A stretch of DNA of 10,049 nt from an uncultured Ruminococcus sp. (GTDB lineage Bacteria; Bacillota; Clostridia; Oscillospirales; Acutalibacteraceae). The DNA is taken from NCBI GenBank assembly GCA_946055445.1, contig CAMGGF010000032.1, positions 1 through 10,049 of the forward strand. The letters run 5' to 3'. Positions 9,927-10,049 of this stretch are shown here, one piece after another (the first letter of the stretch is position 1; the number at the start of each line of letters is the position of its first letter). The notes below the pieces were generated by a model. That model saw nothing but the letters and a program-made list of their open reading frames with translations, had not been told where the DNA came from and made no database searches. The position numbers and the translations under genes are program-made.

Positions 9927-10049
9927 ATGAAAAAAGAATACTCAAGTATTCCCAACTCGATGAAAGACATGGAAACATATGGGTTTTCGTGGATGGATTT
10001 TATAACTGCTATACCATCGCCGCTTTTTATTGTAACAACATATAAATCC
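9927..10049 (+). CDS. Probable flavin reductase family protein (N-terminal part only)
   Basis: Only the first 41 codons are inside the window; the frame is open at the right edge. The ATG at 9927 follows AAGGAG (9913-9918) by 8 nt and a promoter at 9859-9887. The visible sequence ends FITAIPSPLFIVTTYKS. This matches the first strand of the flavin reductase-like FMN-binding split barrel, where a P-x-x-x-V-T-T motif precedes the residues binding FMN phosphate. Such proteins reduce or carry FMN using NAD(P)H, often in small redox units controlled by MarR-type regulators. The call rests on about 20 informative residues. The stretch looks more AT-rich than the neighbouring genes. Confidence 0.55.
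   Translation, partial: MKKEYSSIPNSMKDMETYGFSWMDFITAIPSPLFIVTTYKS

Noticed and set aside
1..10049. A new defence or mobile system in the window
   Set aside because: No nuclease, transposase, integrase, toxin-antitoxin or helicase motifs were found; most genes belong to ordinary housekeeping or surface-protein families.

Overview
The window looks like chromosomal DNA from a Gram-positive anaerobe of the Clostridia, most likely an Oscillospiraceae/Ruminococcaceae-type gut bacterium. The evidence is: AGGAG-type ribosome binding sites; TTGACA/TATAAT-like promoters; a secreted protein with Ig-like repeats and a C-terminal type I dockerin (a module typical of cellulosome-forming Clostridia); and a stand-alone TSCPD-domain protein. 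Base composition is moderate, with AT-rich intergenic regions. No tRNA, rRNA, CRISPR array, insertion sequence or phage gene was seen. No intergenic gap exceeds 300 bases.

Layout. (1) Bases 1-1046, + strand: the 3' part of a metallophosphoesterase with a C-terminal membrane anchor. It converges on an rlmA-like 23S rRNA methyltransferase (1089-1904, -), and the two share a hairpin terminator. (2) Back-to-back promoters at 1923-1992 serve rlmA and a rightward group: a class I/II PLP aminotransferase (2028-3212), rsmA/ksgA (3202-4062, overlapping by 11 nt) and an 83-residue TSCPD protein (4086-4337). This group ends at a strong bidirectional terminator at 4368-4405. (3) On the - strand, 4417-7362 encodes a large exported protein: signal peptide, five close Ig-like repeats plus one degenerate one, an unrecognised domain of about 250 residues, and a dockerin. 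It has its own promoter at 7422-7451. (4) Upstream of it on the - strand is a citrate synthase gene (7725-9089). It is followed by a short remnant that looks like the C-terminus of a 2-oxoacid dehydrogenase E2-type acyltransferase (about 7547-7711) and then a terminator. (5) A MarR-family regulator (9290-9718, +) is divergent from citrate synthase. A 23-bp near-perfect palindrome covers the -10 box of the citrate synthase promoter. (6) The right edge holds the start of a probable flavin reductase gene (9927 onwards). Its 208-nt leader region contains a terminator, a competing hairpin, an inverted repeat and a promoter.

How the genes relate. The rightward group mixes translation (RsmA) with amino-acid metabolism (aminotransferase); RlmA, read the other way from the same intergenic region, also modifies rRNA. 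Citrate synthase and MarR probably form a small regulatory unit, with MarR controlling citrate synthase, itself, or both. This is inferred from operator position only. The dockerin protein has no recognisable catalytic module, so a structural or adhesive surface role is more likely than carbohydrate hydrolysis.

Most of the window is ordinary housekeeping content. I found no convincing new multi-gene system. The best leads are the citrate synthase/MarR operator, the E2 remnant, the recently duplicated Ig-like repeats with the unknown domain, and the structured leader before the flavin reductase gene.
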